Below, piece after piece: positions 21,744 to 34,749 of a DNA stretch of 64,000 bases. The notes below the pieces were generated by a model that did no database searches, was not told the origin of the DNA, and was given only the letters and a program-made list of their open reading frames with translations. Source of the DNA: Rhizophagus clarus (taxonomy: Eukaryota; Glomeromycota; Glomeromycetes; Glomerales; Glomeraceae). The stretch spans positions 1,364,001 to 1,428,000 of the forward strand of contig BLAL01000194.1 in assembly GCA_015698045.1 (NCBI GenBank), written 5' to 3'. Numbering within the stretch: position 1 is the stretch's first letter; every line of letters begins with the position of its first letter. The translations under genes were made by a program, and so were the position numbers.

Positions 21744-24579
21744 CTTTTTTAAATACTTTTTTGACCAATTAAAGTAAAAATAATGTGCTTTTCATTAACT
21801 GTAATATTATAATGCACCAAAAGTTTTGCCTTTTTCTTGTATTTAATTGAACAATACTTTCTAATCATTTAAGGGGGCAGATAACATCCACTAAGCATTT
21901 TAAAAGAATTGAAATTTATCTTGGATAATCTTTAAGATTGTGTAGATAATAATATATGCCAAAAAAAGATGGCATCAGCATTACCATAACAAACATATGT
22001 TCTTTTTTTTGCAGTTAGATGTAATGCGAGTAAAGAGTATCCGGGCATTTCGCAAATAAAATTCATGTATAGTCAGTATAGACCAAAACACGTCTAAAAA
22101 AGAAGAAAATGTAAAAAAAAAAGTCCAATAGACAATTTATATAAGAATCAACAAAATGAGGAGGTAAATACTTACTAATAATTATCAAAATTATCATAAT
22201 TATTGTAGTTGTCCTAACATATCCAAGATCTCTATAATTCGTGGTCTCTCTTACTAATAAATCAATTGCACCGGTGATGATGACAATAAGAATATTCCTG
22301 CTAACGGGTTAATCTATCAGCCAAAAAGATCCCTGGTTTCGTCTTTTTGTCATAGAGTTCCTTCAACACCTTAGTTCGTCTTCACATTAACATTTCAAAG
22401 ATCATGTTATTAGGGTCATTAATACTAAATTTATTTCCTTGAGATCTGAATTTCGATTTTAGTATTTTTCTAATATATCAAGTTTAAACGTGAGTATCTT
22501 GTCAATAGATTCGCGCCTAGAATAAAACAGTTTAATGAAAGTTTCATTTTGACGATATTTCTTTGAAAATAATAAAATGAGCTTTTAATTCGAGAGAGAA
22601 AGAAAAAAAGTTTGAGAAATAGGGAATTGTTTTTTCTGAATATATCATCGATCAATGACTGTGTTTGTTGACCGTATTTGATTAATTAAGCAAGGGAAAA
22701 TGTGGTATTCATTTATTATTTTTCTAATTTGTTAATTTCAATCAATGTCACGTGTAATGATGTAAGCCTGTCAAATAATAATTATCTATAGTAAAGTATC
22801 CGCCTATATTAAAATAATAAATTTAGTAATTTCTTTAAAAAGAAAATTTAATCTCAAAAATTTGTGTAATCCGTATTTTGATATCGTTGATATTAATAAA
22901 CCAATTAGCTATAACACTCCTCAACTAAGATCTTTGTGCAACTTAAAATAGCGACACATAGCATTAACGACATAAAACATTTTGCGATCTCAATGTTCGT
23001 ATTTATTTAAACGAACAAGAGCAATAGAAAAATCAATAGCTGTCGATAATATAAATCCTAAAGAAAATATTAGAATAAAAGAAGGAAGAAAATCAGTAAA
23101 ATGACGGTCACAAAGGAACGATAACAAAAAGTATTCAAAAAGTATCGTTTCAAAAAGGTATGCTTATATTTTTATTTCTTTTATTTGAAACTTTCTCGAG
23201 TAAAGAGTTTATTAGAAACCGTATTATATACATTTAAAGTTTAGTTATTATTTTACTTTATAACATTACAATAACCTATTAAATATGGAGAAAATAGAAC
23301 GCTCGTTCGACTTCTAAAATTAATTCAAATAAATCAAGTAACTCAAACAGTACTTCATCATTCTTTTACTGATAAGCGTTGGTTTTATTTCACGACTCTT
23401 TTAAGAACGACGACCAAAACAATACTTTTCGACGCCTCTTTCACAACCCGAATAAGATTATCCGGGAAGAAGTTCTTTCAACATCACGCGAATCGTCTCA
23501 ACAATCTCAGATCTATAAATAAACACCCCCCTAGCTACATGGTTTCAAATCATATGTTAATTACCAAACAAAATACTCAATTCCAATGAAAAAACGAATA
23601 GAAACGCAATAGGCAACACTTTTAATGGCAGTTACGAGCAATAATTTTAGAATTACTTCCTATTTTTTCTATTTTTGTGTAAATATTTAATTGTAAAATC
23701 ATTTTTTGTGATTATTTAGGACGTCTGAGGGAAAAATATCAATTCATAGTTGAGGTCAAACAATCGTTTTAAGTAAAAAACTTTTTAAATTTTGGTCTTT
23801 GTTGATTTATTAAGTTTCAGATTTTGAGTTAATTGAATGAAAACATTTAAGTAATACGCAAAAGGTAAACAAATATCTGATATATGGAATATGTTGATCC
23901 TTCTTTTTTTAAATAATTTCAGGTAGAATTTGGTAGAATTATAGCCCTGAAAAAAGAAACGCCGATCACTTGTTACCTATTTATAATTTTTTTATTCGAT
24001 AAAATATTTAAAACGCGTTTCAGTCGTTTTACACAATAATCAACAATACAAAATAGGAAATAGATGAAACTTCTATTAAACAATTTTTTTTTACTGAATA
24101 TAGTAATCAAGATCTACGAATATTCATGAATACTGGAACATTTCAGCCGAAGTCAACGATCAATAAGAATTAATGTTGACATTATAAAATTAGCAAAATT
24201 GTTATAATGTCAGTCTTTCGTGTATTGGGGAAGTAAATAATTATTAGTGTGAATCTGCACTTACAACATGAACCTCTGAGGTTAGGGATTGGGAGCAATT
24301 CTGAGCCGATATTATTAAGTGAACCGACTCGAGATGAGTCGCAGACAGCGTTCACTTCTTGGTTATGTAATGACCCCAATAACGAGCGAAGGAATTCTGT
24401 AATAACGTGATCAATTCAATTTTATTATATTGAAAAATAATGTCATAGAATATTTATTATAATTTAAGTATTAAATAAGTAAATAAGTATCACGAAAAAT
24501 AAAAATGTTTGAAAGTAAATACATAATATTAATAATTTAATCATATTCTAAAAAGTAATTGACACTAATTCTATCTTCA
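21744..24579. other. Intergenic, nothing recognised
   Basis: Nearly 2.8 kb without a supported gene. A 200-base stretch at 22930-23120 has coding-like composition in one frame but no family. No repeats with clear ends were seen. Confidence 0.4.
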
Positions 24580-26175
24580 TTACTGTATTGTTGACCATAA
24601 ATATGTATGTGTATTATGTATAGAAGGTTTAATAACTTTAACATATTTTTTTAATTCTTGAATTGAAGGGGAAAAAGATGATGAACCTCCAAGAAAATGA
24701 AATCCAACAGATTGTAAAGTTTTCTTTTTTAAAATAAAATCAATAAGAATAGGAATATAATTATCTGATATCCTTCTTAAACCTTCACGAATTATCATAG
24801 TTTTTAAAGGTGCTTGACAATCTATTAATAAATCTTCTAAATCTTCAGCTTGAAAAATTCCAACATCAATCTCTAAATGTTTTAATGTTAAAGGAAGATT
24901 ATCTTTTAAACATTTTAAAGGGTTCGTACAACAATGAATTGCAAGATATTCTAATGGTAAAATTTTAATCGAAGATAAAATTGGTATAATAATATTTTCA
25001 TTACGAAAATCTAAATCTATGGATTTTAAATCAGGACAAAAATTAAAAATATTATCAAATAAATAAGTATTTATAGTTAAGAATAAATTTTGTAATTTCA
25101 CTCCAGCTAATTCGATAATTAATGATATAACTTCGGATAATATAACAGGACTTTTTAAATATAAAGTTTTCAAATTTAAAGGAGAACTTCTAATAGGCAA
25201 TAATTGTTGTAATGATATACCTTTACAATAATATAATCTTAAATCTCTTAAATTAGAACAATGTATAAGGAATTCCAATGATATAGAATAAAAATCAATA
25301 TTTCTAAATTCAATAAAAGTTATAGAATTTGTTTGAGTATATAAAGAATTAATTATTTTACTTATTGGACCAATTTCACAATCAAAAATGAATTTCGTTA
25401 AATTATTTTGAGAAGAAATTATATTATAAAAAATTCTTTCTAAATTATGATCAATAATATTCATTGAAAGTTCCAAATTTTCTATATCTTTACATAAATT
25501 TGGTAATAATTCCAAAAATTTCAACATATTTTCATAAATTTGAATTTGTAACGTTGGTTGTATACTATAACATAGTGTACGAAGATTTGATATTCCTGAT
25601 CTTAAATTATTTATAGATAAAATATTTGGAATATCTAAACCCCATCCCGTCCCTTTAAGTATAATCATTTGTAAATTTGAATTCTTTATAAAATGTTTAT
25701 ATAATTCTGTAATAACATTATTTAATATATTTTTAACTTCTAATGATAATGGAAGTACAACTCTCATAATTCGAAGTTGTTCTCGAGTCAATCCATTTCT
25801 TAACCACATAACAGTTTCTGCACATAATTCTGCATGGTCCAATTTTTTAATGAATGTCGCATATTTAAATAAAGGACGGTGTAAAGGTATTGGAATTCTA
25901 AGTTCCGATAATTTAATTTTTGAATTATTATCAAGGCAAGAAATTAATGTTTCAACGGGTGAAATATATTCATCTCTTGATTCCGAATTAAATATTGGTT
26001 GACTCCATAACCAAGGGATTGCTAATTGACACCAATATCTATTTACTAATGAACAATAATATAATGATAGTTTATCATCTTGAAAATTTTTGAATATTTC
26101 ATTCATTGATTCTGGTGGTAAATCCGAAAATGATGCAATAATTTTTCGTTTATTAGATAATATTTTAGGATCCAT
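24580..26175 (-). CDS. F-box protein with leucine-rich-repeat-like region
   Basis: A single uninterrupted exon of 531 codons from ATG at 26175. The N-terminus (residues about 16-60) is an F-box: LPPESMNEIFKNF, then LYYCSLVNRYWCQLAIPWLW, which would bind Skp1 in an SCF ubiquitin ligase. The remainder has repeated leucine-rich units (LRTLCYSI, LCKDIENLEL, LRDLRLYYCKGISL, LKTLYLKS, LEYLAIHCC, LKHLEIDVG) that look like irregular LRRs for substrate recognition. Large F-box/LRR families are usual in Glomeromycotina, so a specific substrate cannot be given. Ends ...HNTHTYLWSTIQ. The ATG is directly preceded by a T11-A17 tract. No damage seen. Confidence 0.88.
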   Translation of the reverse strand: MDPKILSNKRKIIASFSDLPPESMNEIFKNFQDDKLSLYYCSLVNRYWCQLAIPWLWSQPIFNSESRDEYISPVETLISCLDNNSKIKLSELRIPIPLHRPLFKYATFIKKLDHAELCAETVMWLRNGLTREQLRIMRVVLPLSLEVKNILNNVITELYKHFIKNSNLQMIILKGTGWGLDIPNILSINNLRSGISNLRTLCYSIQPTLQIQIYENMLKFLELLPNLCKDIENLELSMNIIDHNLERIFYNIISSQNNLTKFIFDCEIGPISKIINSLYTQTNSITFIEFRNIDFYSISLEFLIHCSNLRDLRLYYCKGISLQQLLPIRSSPLNLKTLYLKSPVILSEVISLIIELAGVKLQNLFLTINTYLFDNIFNFCPDLKSIDLDFRNENIIIPILSSIKILPLEYLAIHCCTNPLKCLKDNLPLTLKHLEIDVGIFQAEDLEDLLIDCQAPLKTMIIREGLRRISDNYIPILIDFILKKKTLQSVGFHFLGGSSSFSPSIQELKKYVKVIKPSIHNTHTYLWSTIQ

Positions 26176-26214
26176 TTTTTTTTTTTTTTTTTAAAAAAAA
26201 AAAGGTGAAATAAG

Positions 26215-26252
<38 letters not shown>
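26176..26252. promoter_or_regulatory. Double T-tract/A-tract palindrome before the F-box gene
   Basis: In gene direction two T-run/A-run blocks occur (about 26252-26216 and 26203-26176), the second ending at the ATG. Similar T-then-A tracts lie just before the genes starting at 49830 and 55301. Poly(dA:dT) tracts exclude nucleosomes in fungi (established), so a promoter role is plausible but inferred. Confidence 0.45.
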
Positions 26253-26255
<3 letters not shown>

Positions 26256-27621
26256 GAGACGTATTATTTAATGAAAAAATTTTTACAATGAAGAACCTAA
26301 ATTGGATATGATATTCGTTCAGATTAAAATAACTTCGTACATAACAGATAATGTTTATATACCGTTTTAAATATCGGAATGATTCGGAATTTCACAAAAT
26401 CTCCTGAGAAATTATCCTTTTTAAGTCAATTAATATTTATAAAAAGGTTAGAAAAGAGAATTTTAAGAATTTTTAATGAAAGAAAAAAAAGTGAACTTAA
26501 TTAAGTGCTTAATATTGTAATGACTTTCCTTATTAAATAAATAATACACAGACCCAAACAATCCGGGTTTTTTACATTGGAAAGAAATAAAAGATCGACG
26601 GCATAAATTATTATTTAAATAAGAAAGCTCCTTTTTTCAAAGGTTGTATCACATAAAGAAATTTTCTTTTTTATTGACATTTTGTTCTAGTGAAAGATTT
26701 TTCCTTATCTCCAATTATTACCGTGAAATAAGCTCTCGATGAGCTTACGACATAAAGTCTCGAACACAAATATTACTTTCTAACCTGTGCGACGTTACTG
26801 TCTTGACCACCCTTACTGTAAAATATATTATGCGGGTCAAGACAGTAACACGAGGAGGGTCAAGATGGTAATTTTTGCGTCTCGAACGGTCATTGCCTAA
26901 TTTATAAATGATACAATATTTACTGTTTTGATCAAATAATCATAATAAAGTGCAGTAATATTATTAAGCTCATTGGATTATTTCATATTTAAGATCAAAT
27001 CATAATTGAGCTGAACCAATTATGAGAGAAAGCAAATTATTATTTGTTTGTTTGTTTGTTTTTGAGGTAATTGAGGTGTTTTCCGAATTTTTATAATTAT
27101 TGTTATTGTTCAGGTTTGTTATTTGAGATTATAAAAAGTAATTTTGATGAACAATTATTAATTAATTAGTCGTTCATTTTAGATGTTCGACGACGTCGTC
27201 TCTGTGATGCTAAGTCTCGTAGGAAAGGTTGTATCACATTGAGCCATTTATGACCATAATAAATATGACGTATTCCACGTGATTACAGCATATAAATTTA
27301 TTACCACAAAAAGATGAAGAGGAAAAAACGATGTCTTCCGTAATACTTTACATCATAATCGTTTATTGTTCCTGGATCATTATCACTATAATCATTCCAT
27401 CATTCTGTTAGAAAAAAGAAAAATTAATAACATGATTGAGAAAAACTCATAACAAAATTTTTATTCTAATTTATCTTATTAATTTCCTCTAATTGATTCT
27501 TTTGTTGAATTTATCTCTTTAAAATGGTAATTATTATTAATTGGAGATTATACAATTTATGATATATGTAAGGTTCTTAGGTTCATAATAGGTAGTCTAT
27601 TAAAACTGTATTTATATATAC

Positions 27622-27652
<31 letters not shown>

Positions 27653-28246
27653 CTTGGTTCATAATTAATTTCTTAATTAATCAACGTTGTAAAACTTTTT
27701 ACTTGATAATACGAAAATGTTAACCGCTAATGAATATTTTCGGGATGATAAGATCATTTTTAGATTGCTCAGTAATAAATAAATTTCTTATTTATTTTTG
27801 ATAATTTATTATTAAAAAAATAATTGGGCGGAAAGATGATTCAATATATGAAATTATTTGTGACTTACGTAATCGAAACTTAACATTACGCGTGATCGCT
27901 CATGATCGCAAATATATAGTTGTCCCGGTTTTATTAATATTACTTTATTAACTAAAAAAAAATGTAAAATATTTTGACTCATATAATTATTTGCTGTAAT
28001 CTCTGTAATCTCAACAATTCAATAATTGCTTAAATTGAGAATATAAATATTCAATACATTTAATTTATTTTGTACTGTACATTTCTCATTATATTTTATT
28101 ACAATTTCTAAACTGGAAAATAAATATTTAAGTATAGCTAAATAAATTGTTCTAAACACTTAACATTTAAATAAGTATACAATTAAATAATCTACGGAAA
28201 GTTAAACAAAAAACTAGCCTGCTAGCTGTTTTTTTTTTTAAAATTA
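26253..28246. other. Intergenic with an inverted repeat and simple repeats
   Basis: No gene supported. Contains the hairpin-forming repeat at 26794-26871 (listed separately), a GTTT microsatellite at about 27046-27065 and a TA microsatellite at about 27610-27640. Confidence 0.45.
26794..26871. repeat. Perfect 15-bp inverted repeat plus third half-site
   Basis: GTTACTGTCTTGACC (26794-26808) is exactly reverse-complemented at 26835-26849, and GGGTCAAGATGGTAA at 26857-26871 is a degenerate third copy. Could form a hairpin or bind a dimeric protein. Confidence 0.7.
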
Positions 28247-30795
28247 TTAAAAAACTTTAACGGCATCATCCATTATTTGATCCAGTTCCTAGAAAAGGAA
28301 ATAAATTATTAAAAAAAAATAATAAAATTTTAAATAAAGTGATATCTTTATAAAATTTACCTGTTCTAATTTATCAAGTTCATCATTAACATTTGAAAAT
28401 ACAGCTTTAATTTCATCCAAAATTTCTGTAGGTTTGATTTGTTCTAAAATCTTTTCTGGATCATCATTCAAGTGCCATCCGCTCCTACGTCTCTCTTTTA
28501 ATTCTAACATATTAACACCTGATCTTACTAACACTAATAGTTCTTGTAAACCAAAATCATCTGTTAGTATCCAATCACCTTCCGCTAATGATGATATAGA
28601 AGGTGATCTTTTTCGTGTTGGTGTAGAAGGTTCCATTGTATTTACAGAATTCAATGAACTAGCCGATGCTGAAGAAGGTGATCTTTTCTTTGTTTTGGTT
28701 ACTGTTTTTTTTGATGGTAGTTCACTAATCGGTTCAGCAGATTCCGAATCTAAGTCTACAGAATCACTTTTTGATTCATTATTCTTAACCGAATTGTTAT
28801 CCTTGGAAGTAAATTCGTTAGAGTTTTTATTCTTATTGGTTTGATTTTGACGATTTTTAATTGCACCTGCACCGTAATAACCTTTTCTAACCTTATTCAA
28901 TACACGTTCTATTCTATCTTCCATTGATTGTGTTACTTCTGAATTATTATCATTAACCATCTTTTCTAAAATATCCACATTTTGTGTACTCATTCTATAT
29001 TGTTCCTTTTTTTTAATGGGTAAAGATGTACCAGATGAAATTCGATTTTGATTTTCATTAGGCTCCTCTGTAGATATATCTGATGATGGTTCCTTGGTAG
29101 ATTCTGATTCATCAGCCGTCATACTCAGTACTTCATCATCACCCCAAATATCTTCAATAATATCACTGATATCAATCTCTCCACCTTCAGCTGGAATAAA
29201 AGAATATCGTACTTTTGATCCAAATATTCTAGAACTTCTAATAGATCCAATTCTTGTGAGAATATCCACTCCTTCTGCATTTTTTTTTGCAGAAATAATC
29301 GATTTTTGTCTAGCTCGACTATATTTACGTTGTTGTTCTATTAATTGTTTCTTGGATAAAAGTCCATTATTTTCATTGTTAAAATTAGAACTCCGTGTTG
29401 TTGGAGAATTTAATTTCATATCTCGTGTAATACGATTAATTTCAGACGCTGATGGCATCGAACGTTGTTGACGATCTTCAGGTCGTAAAAGTCGTAAAAC
29501 AAATATAGGTTCATCAGGACGATAGTCCAATGTCAACGATGAACTTGAATCAAATGAATCAATTGAAAAATGGGAAAGATTTGGTGGCGAAGGGTATACT
29601 GAAACTACATTTATTCCGGGATCCAATAATTTTTCTGATATACAAACAAATTTAATTAAATATTTATGTCACTTTGAATAAAACAACAATAGTTTAATTA
29701 AACATTTACCTTCACCATCATCAATAACCATAAGTCTATAACGAGGGTTTCCTTCATCATTATCTAATATTCGTTCACCGTCATCAACAATACCATCAAG
29801 AATTCCAAATTTCTCCATGGCTTTTTCTATAACGCTACTAACAGTGGCCATTCCTGGTACTATTATAGTTTTCTCTTTGGGTTTTGCTTCTTCTCTTGAA
29901 CGTCTCCGTGCGGCTTTTTCAGCGAGATGTTTTGGCACAGACATAGAAGTTCTTGGAATTGTTCCTTTTGCACGTAAGTTAGCGGGCAAATCATCTGCGT
30001 ATATTAAAACACGTACACGCAGTTTCTTTTCGCCAGAAAGTCGATTACTTTTCTTTGCTTTTTTATGCAAATAGAAAGTGACACTATTTTTATCATCATG
30101 TAGTCCCAGATTTTTTATTTTCGCATGAGTAGAAATGTTTGAAAGTGTTGAAGAAACTGACGAGATGGAACTTCTTCTTACAGTTGGTAATGGAACAGCA
30201 TTTGAGGAAGTTAGGGACTTGAATATTTCAAGAGGATGATCATGAGGCATCAATTGAATAATCTCTGAAAAAAATAAAGGATTAACATGTATTACAATGA
30301 CTTTAAATATTATATAAATACCAACCTCCGTCGATTTCTTTAATTGTAATGGAATAATCATCCCAATTTTCTTCATTATCTAATTTAAATCGAGTTAATG
30401 CTTGTTTAATAAGTGCAGTTGTCGTTGTTGTTTGACTTAATAATACAATCTTGAAATCCACATCTGATTGAATATTTTGTCCTGCAAAAACCCGAAGAAC
30501 ACTATACAATGGAGTAGCTGGGGTGGCTGGGGTTGCAGGAGTTGTAGGGGTTGGTTGTACCGGGTTTTCAGATTGAGCATATTGTTGTACTCGTATAGGA
30601 GATGGAGTTTTCTTATTTTGTTGAACCTGTGCGGGTCGAAAAGCACCGTTAACTTGCTGTATTTGGTCTTTTCTTGGTTGTTGTTGATATTGTTGATATT
30701 GCTGGTACTGTTGATGTTGTTGTTGTTGTTGCGGTTGTTGTTGCTGTTGCTTCTGTTGTTGCTGCTGTTGTTGTTGCTGCATTTGTTGCAATTGT

Positions 30796-30850
<55 letters not shown>

Positions 30851-30885
30851 GTTGCTGTTGCTGTTGCTGTTTCTGTTGCTGTCGC

Positions 30886-30917
<32 letters not shown>

Positions 30918-32702
30918 CTGCTGCACCTGCATTTGTTGCTGTTGTTGCTGCAGTTGTTTTTGTTGCTGCTGATCCTGTATTGGTCCCTGATTAGGTTGTT
31001 GCTGTTGAGGATTTTGTTGTTGATAAGGCGGTCGTCCATACATTTTTTCCCGCTGAACTTGTGACGGTTGTTGAGGACGAGATTGCATTCGTATTTGAGC
31101 CGCTTGAGGTTGGATAGAATCCAATCTAGGTTGATATAATTGTTGTTCAGGCTGTCGTGATTGAACTGGATTTTGTTTACCAGACTTAACGTTAGATTGA
31201 GAGGTTGGAGAAGTCTTAACGGGTTCTTCATCCTTTTTCTTCTTTTTCCTACTAAAAAGACTCTTCATAAAACCTTTTTCTTTTTTCTTTTCATCTTTCT
31301 TCGGTTTCTTTACTTCTGCAACTTCAACAAATTTGTTATATTCTTCAAGGTTAGTAGGTACATTGCCTTGTTTTTGTTTAATGCCGTTTTCATCCTCATC
31401 ATCAGAGAAATCCATAAAGTCACTACCTAACTGAGGAGTCAAATTTATTCTAATGGTCTCAGTTACGTCATCTATCTCTGGAGGAAATCCAACACTAGGC
31501 GGCGGTATCGGAGCTACAGGAGTTATAGGAGCTACAGATTCTTGATTCACCGGACCTGTTGGTTTTCGATTTTGTATTGTACGTTGAAAGCGACTCATTT
31601 CATCACCGGTTTGTTGAAGTGCCATATCAGGACTTTGTTTATCATTTATATTTTGAACTAATTGCTGCTGATCCATTTGTTGAGTATCACCATTAGATTC
31701 TAATTTATTATTTTGCAATTGGTCTTCTACTAATTGAGTTGTGGTAGCTATTAAACCTGCTTGATCAGTAAGATTATTTGGACTTGAAATGTCTCTATCT
31801 TGGTTATTTAGACTTTCGATTTCTTCTGGCTCATCAACAATTTCTAATTGTTGTTGTTGTTGTTGTTCTTCTTCTTCCTCATAATGTTCTACTAAAGCAT
31901 TAGCGTCATCATCTCTTTCATCATCTCGTTCTTCTTCATCTTCAAGGTATTCAATATCATCATCTTCATAATATTCGTCAAGTTCATCATCATCATAATA
32001 ATCATCATCTGCTACAGCATATATCGGTGAATTAAAAGTAACTCCTTTCCTTTTAGATTCACCTTGTGACTTTTGATTAAAGTCTTCTTCTGTATTATTT
32101 TGCGATGAGGATAACTTTTTTTTTTTTTAAAAAAAAAAAAATTTTTTTTTTTAGTAAAATAAAAATTAAATTTAAAAAAGAATATATAAATAGATAGATA
32201 GATAAAATAATCTCACGTTAATATTACGATGTTTATTTAATCTCGCCAATCTCTCATATGGAGTCTAAAAAATTTATATACATGATTAATATTATTTTAT
32301 TTATAATCACCGCAAAAAAAAAAAGGTTACCTCAATATTTTCGGCAGGTATATAACCAACTTCACCATTTTTTAAAACTTTAACCAACCACCAATAACTA
32401 TTTGTATCATCTAATAAAGTTAAAGAATCACCCTTTTCGACACTAGCTTGACCTTCAACAGTAGCTTGAAAAGTATGTAAAGCGTATACTAAATCAAAAT
32501 CAATATCTTCATCAGGAATTGAAGGGGAAGAAGATAATTCATCATCTTCAATATCAATACTATTAATAATATCATTTCCTTCTATAGAATTATCATCAGA
32601 ATCTGTATCATTATTCCGATTTCTTTGTATTGATGATTTGTTAATCCTTTGACCTTTTGCTGCAGCTTCTGTATCAATTGAAAGATTATGTTGTCTTAAC
32701 AT
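28247..32702 (-). CDS. SH3 / polyglutamine / Ras-association scaffold protein
   Basis: Likely a cytoplasmic polarity or GTPase-signalling scaffold. Exons 32331-32702, 32217-32264, 30326-32114, 29710-30264, 28361-29634, 28247-28288; total 4080 bp, 1359 residues, phases consistent. An SH3 domain occupies about residues 72-126 (ALHTF..GDSLTLLDD..YWWLVK..GYIPAENIE) and is followed across two introns by TPYERLARLNKHRN and an acidic region, as in fungal SH3 polarity proteins; relation to Tea4/Bud14-type proteins is my inference. A lysine-rich patch is near 410-440 and polyglutamine near 490-620. Two Ras-association-like folds follow (about 675-790 and 850-970). The C-terminus has DWILTDDFGLQELLVLVRSG and ends in coiled-coil heptads. 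The acceptor of exon 3 follows an A-tract, not a pyrimidine tract, and is the weakest junction. Confidence 0.87.
30670..31030. repeat. CAA/CAG trinucleotide tract coding polyglutamine
   Basis: Mixed GTTGCTG/TTG units on the plus strand give Gln with scattered Lys, Arg, Leu, Met, His and Tyr in the minus-strand protein. Interruptions and mixed codons suggest age and relative stability. All long frames on the other five frames here are by-products of the repeat. Confidence 0.9.
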
Positions 32703-34577
32703 TTCTTTTTTTATTTCTTTATTTTTTGTCTATATATATATATATTTTTTTCTCTGATAATAGTAATAACAAATAGTTGATTTACTTTTCCTTGAAATGC
32801 TATTTTTTTTTTTTACCTTTTTCTTTCAAAGAATATTATTTAATTCGTTCATTATAAATTTTTGAACGTTAAAAAGTTAAAATTTAACAAGTAAACTTTT
32901 ATAAGATAGTAATAACAGTATAAAAAATTATTACTTTTTATGAAATCGTCGATTAAATTTTTTAAATTTTTTTTTTTTTTTTTTTCTATCCAAAAAAAAA
33001 AAAAAAGTATTTCTAAATATAAATAATTAAAGAATACAATGATAAATTTATAATTTTATGTTAAAAAAAAAAATGGAATAATGGTTTTTTTTTTTCTTAA
33101 AAAAAAAGTTTTTTTTTTTTCGCTAAGTAGAAACAAAGCAATAAAAAAAATTTAAAATTAAATTAACCAAATAATGCAACTTTTTCCGTTTTAAATTGTT
33201 AATGATTTGCGCGTGCTAATAAGAAAAACGCGTGGTACCTGTGGTACTACATGGTTTATTTAGTATTGCTTGTATTGTAATACATGGCATTATAAATTAT
33301 TTTAATAAATAAAATATCCAATCAGTCGAACTAGTTAATTTCCAAATAAAGGATGAAATTTAACGATTTACGGTAATGACCGACATTTATCAAAATTCCG
33401 GCCAAAAAATTTGATACATTTTAACTGCAGATTATTAAAAATACTTGTGTCTTTTTGTTTCATGATTGCTAAACAAGTTGCTAAACCGAATTTAAAATGG
33501 AGTACCATTTACTTATTTTGTTTAATCGTCTTTTTAAACGATTAAGTATATATTAAAGATATTTACTAAATATATTTCTAGAATTTTTTGTACTAAAGAT
33601 GAATTTATCATTATATTAATTAATTAATAATTATTAACCCCCCTCGAAATTACTTACTTATTCCAATTATGTTTAGATCAGATCATACAGGGGAAATTAA
33701 AGCGGCAATCATGGTCGCTAACCTTCTTGGTATGAACTCCTTGTAGATAAATTGACGCCCCTATCTCTAACCTACATCTTAATATAGCACTGTGTTTCAA
33801 AATCCATGATCGAAAAAGACGAAACCCCGTAACCAGTCCAGTACATCCTGGGTTACATCCTGGGTTGCAATATGGTCACCAATAATCAATAATCAAGGAT
33901 ATCGCTGCGCTTATGGAAAGATCCCTGCATTGTATTGTAAGCATTACTATAAAGTATAGACATAGACTAATATTTAACATCAAAATCAAACAAAAGCGTG
34001 ATTACAACATACATCTTATCACCCTTATGGCTTAAATTGGAAGATTGTATTACCTACCATAAGGGATAAACGATCGTTCTATACGCAATTCTATTTTTGA
34101 TCCTCGATCGCTTAGTTCAATTCCACAGACAAACGTTTCACCGGTAAATTAACACAAAACTTATATTATTATTAATTATCGCATGGCCCTATAGGTTCAT
34201 GATGATTTTGTATGACCGATATTTTTGATTCGCGTACAATATTGGGGTAAGCATGATCTGCATTAGCCATACGATAATATAGATATTGTACGGTAGTGTT
34301 TACATTGGTTAATGTCACGAAGTGACATTATCAATATAAATACAACACAATATCCATAAAATATATTCTCTTTATGTATACACTATCTCGTATTATATAT
34401 CAATAATAATTTTAGCTATGTATTGTATATGATATGTAGAAAAAAGATGATCTTTTTTATAAGGAAGATAGCATTAATTTTTTCTCCTTAAAAAAATTAT
34501 ATTTTATTGTGATATTTAAAAATTATGTAAATGTCGGTCGAAATGTTCGTCGGTGAAATGAAATGTTTGTCGGACAG
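32703..34577. other. Intergenic, poly(A/T)-rich then unique sequence
   Basis: 32940-33130 holds several long T and A runs. 33840-33860 has a short direct repeat, TACATCCTGGGT twice. No gene or RNA recognised. Confidence 0.4.
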
Positions 34578-34685
34578 GACGTCCAAAGAATCCATGTCTG
34601 CGTCTACAGTCCGCGGACTCTACGGACACAGACAAGTTGTTAACCAACCTTAAAAATCTTTTGGCTAGAATTAACAAAAAGTACG
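34578..34685 (+). repeat. Internal fragment of the hAT-type MITE family
   Basis: GGACGTCCAAAGAATCCATG, then GTTAACCAACCTTAAAAATC, then TTTTGGCT[AG]GAATTAACAA match 39824-39939 inside the complete element. Neither terminus is present. Confidence 0.7.
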
Positions 34686-34749
34686 TAGTAAAATAAAGGA
34701 ACAAAAGAATACTGCACTCGTCCTACAAAAAATAGATATTGTGGAATAC

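Noticed and set aside
28434..30074. Plus-strand frames of 85-136 codons
   Set aside because: Antisense shadows of exons 4 and 5 of the SH3/RA gene.
30437..31231. Long alternative frames across the polyglutamine tract (Asn/Ser-rich, Leu-rich and Val/Ala-rich)
   Set aside because: They are by-products of the trinucleotide repeat; only the minus frame joined to the SH3 and RA exons has real domains on both sides.
22320..33830. GGTTTCGTCTTT phrase at about 3470, 22337 and (inverted) 33820
   Set aside because: The shared match is only about 12-14 bases and flanks do not align, so a repeat family is not supported.
34130..34220. TTAGTTCAATTCC, a possible tRNA B box
   Set aside because: No matching A box, acceptor stem or anticodon arm could be paired around it. 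No convincing tRNA, 5S or snRNA was found anywhere by eye, though a covariance-model scan was not possible.
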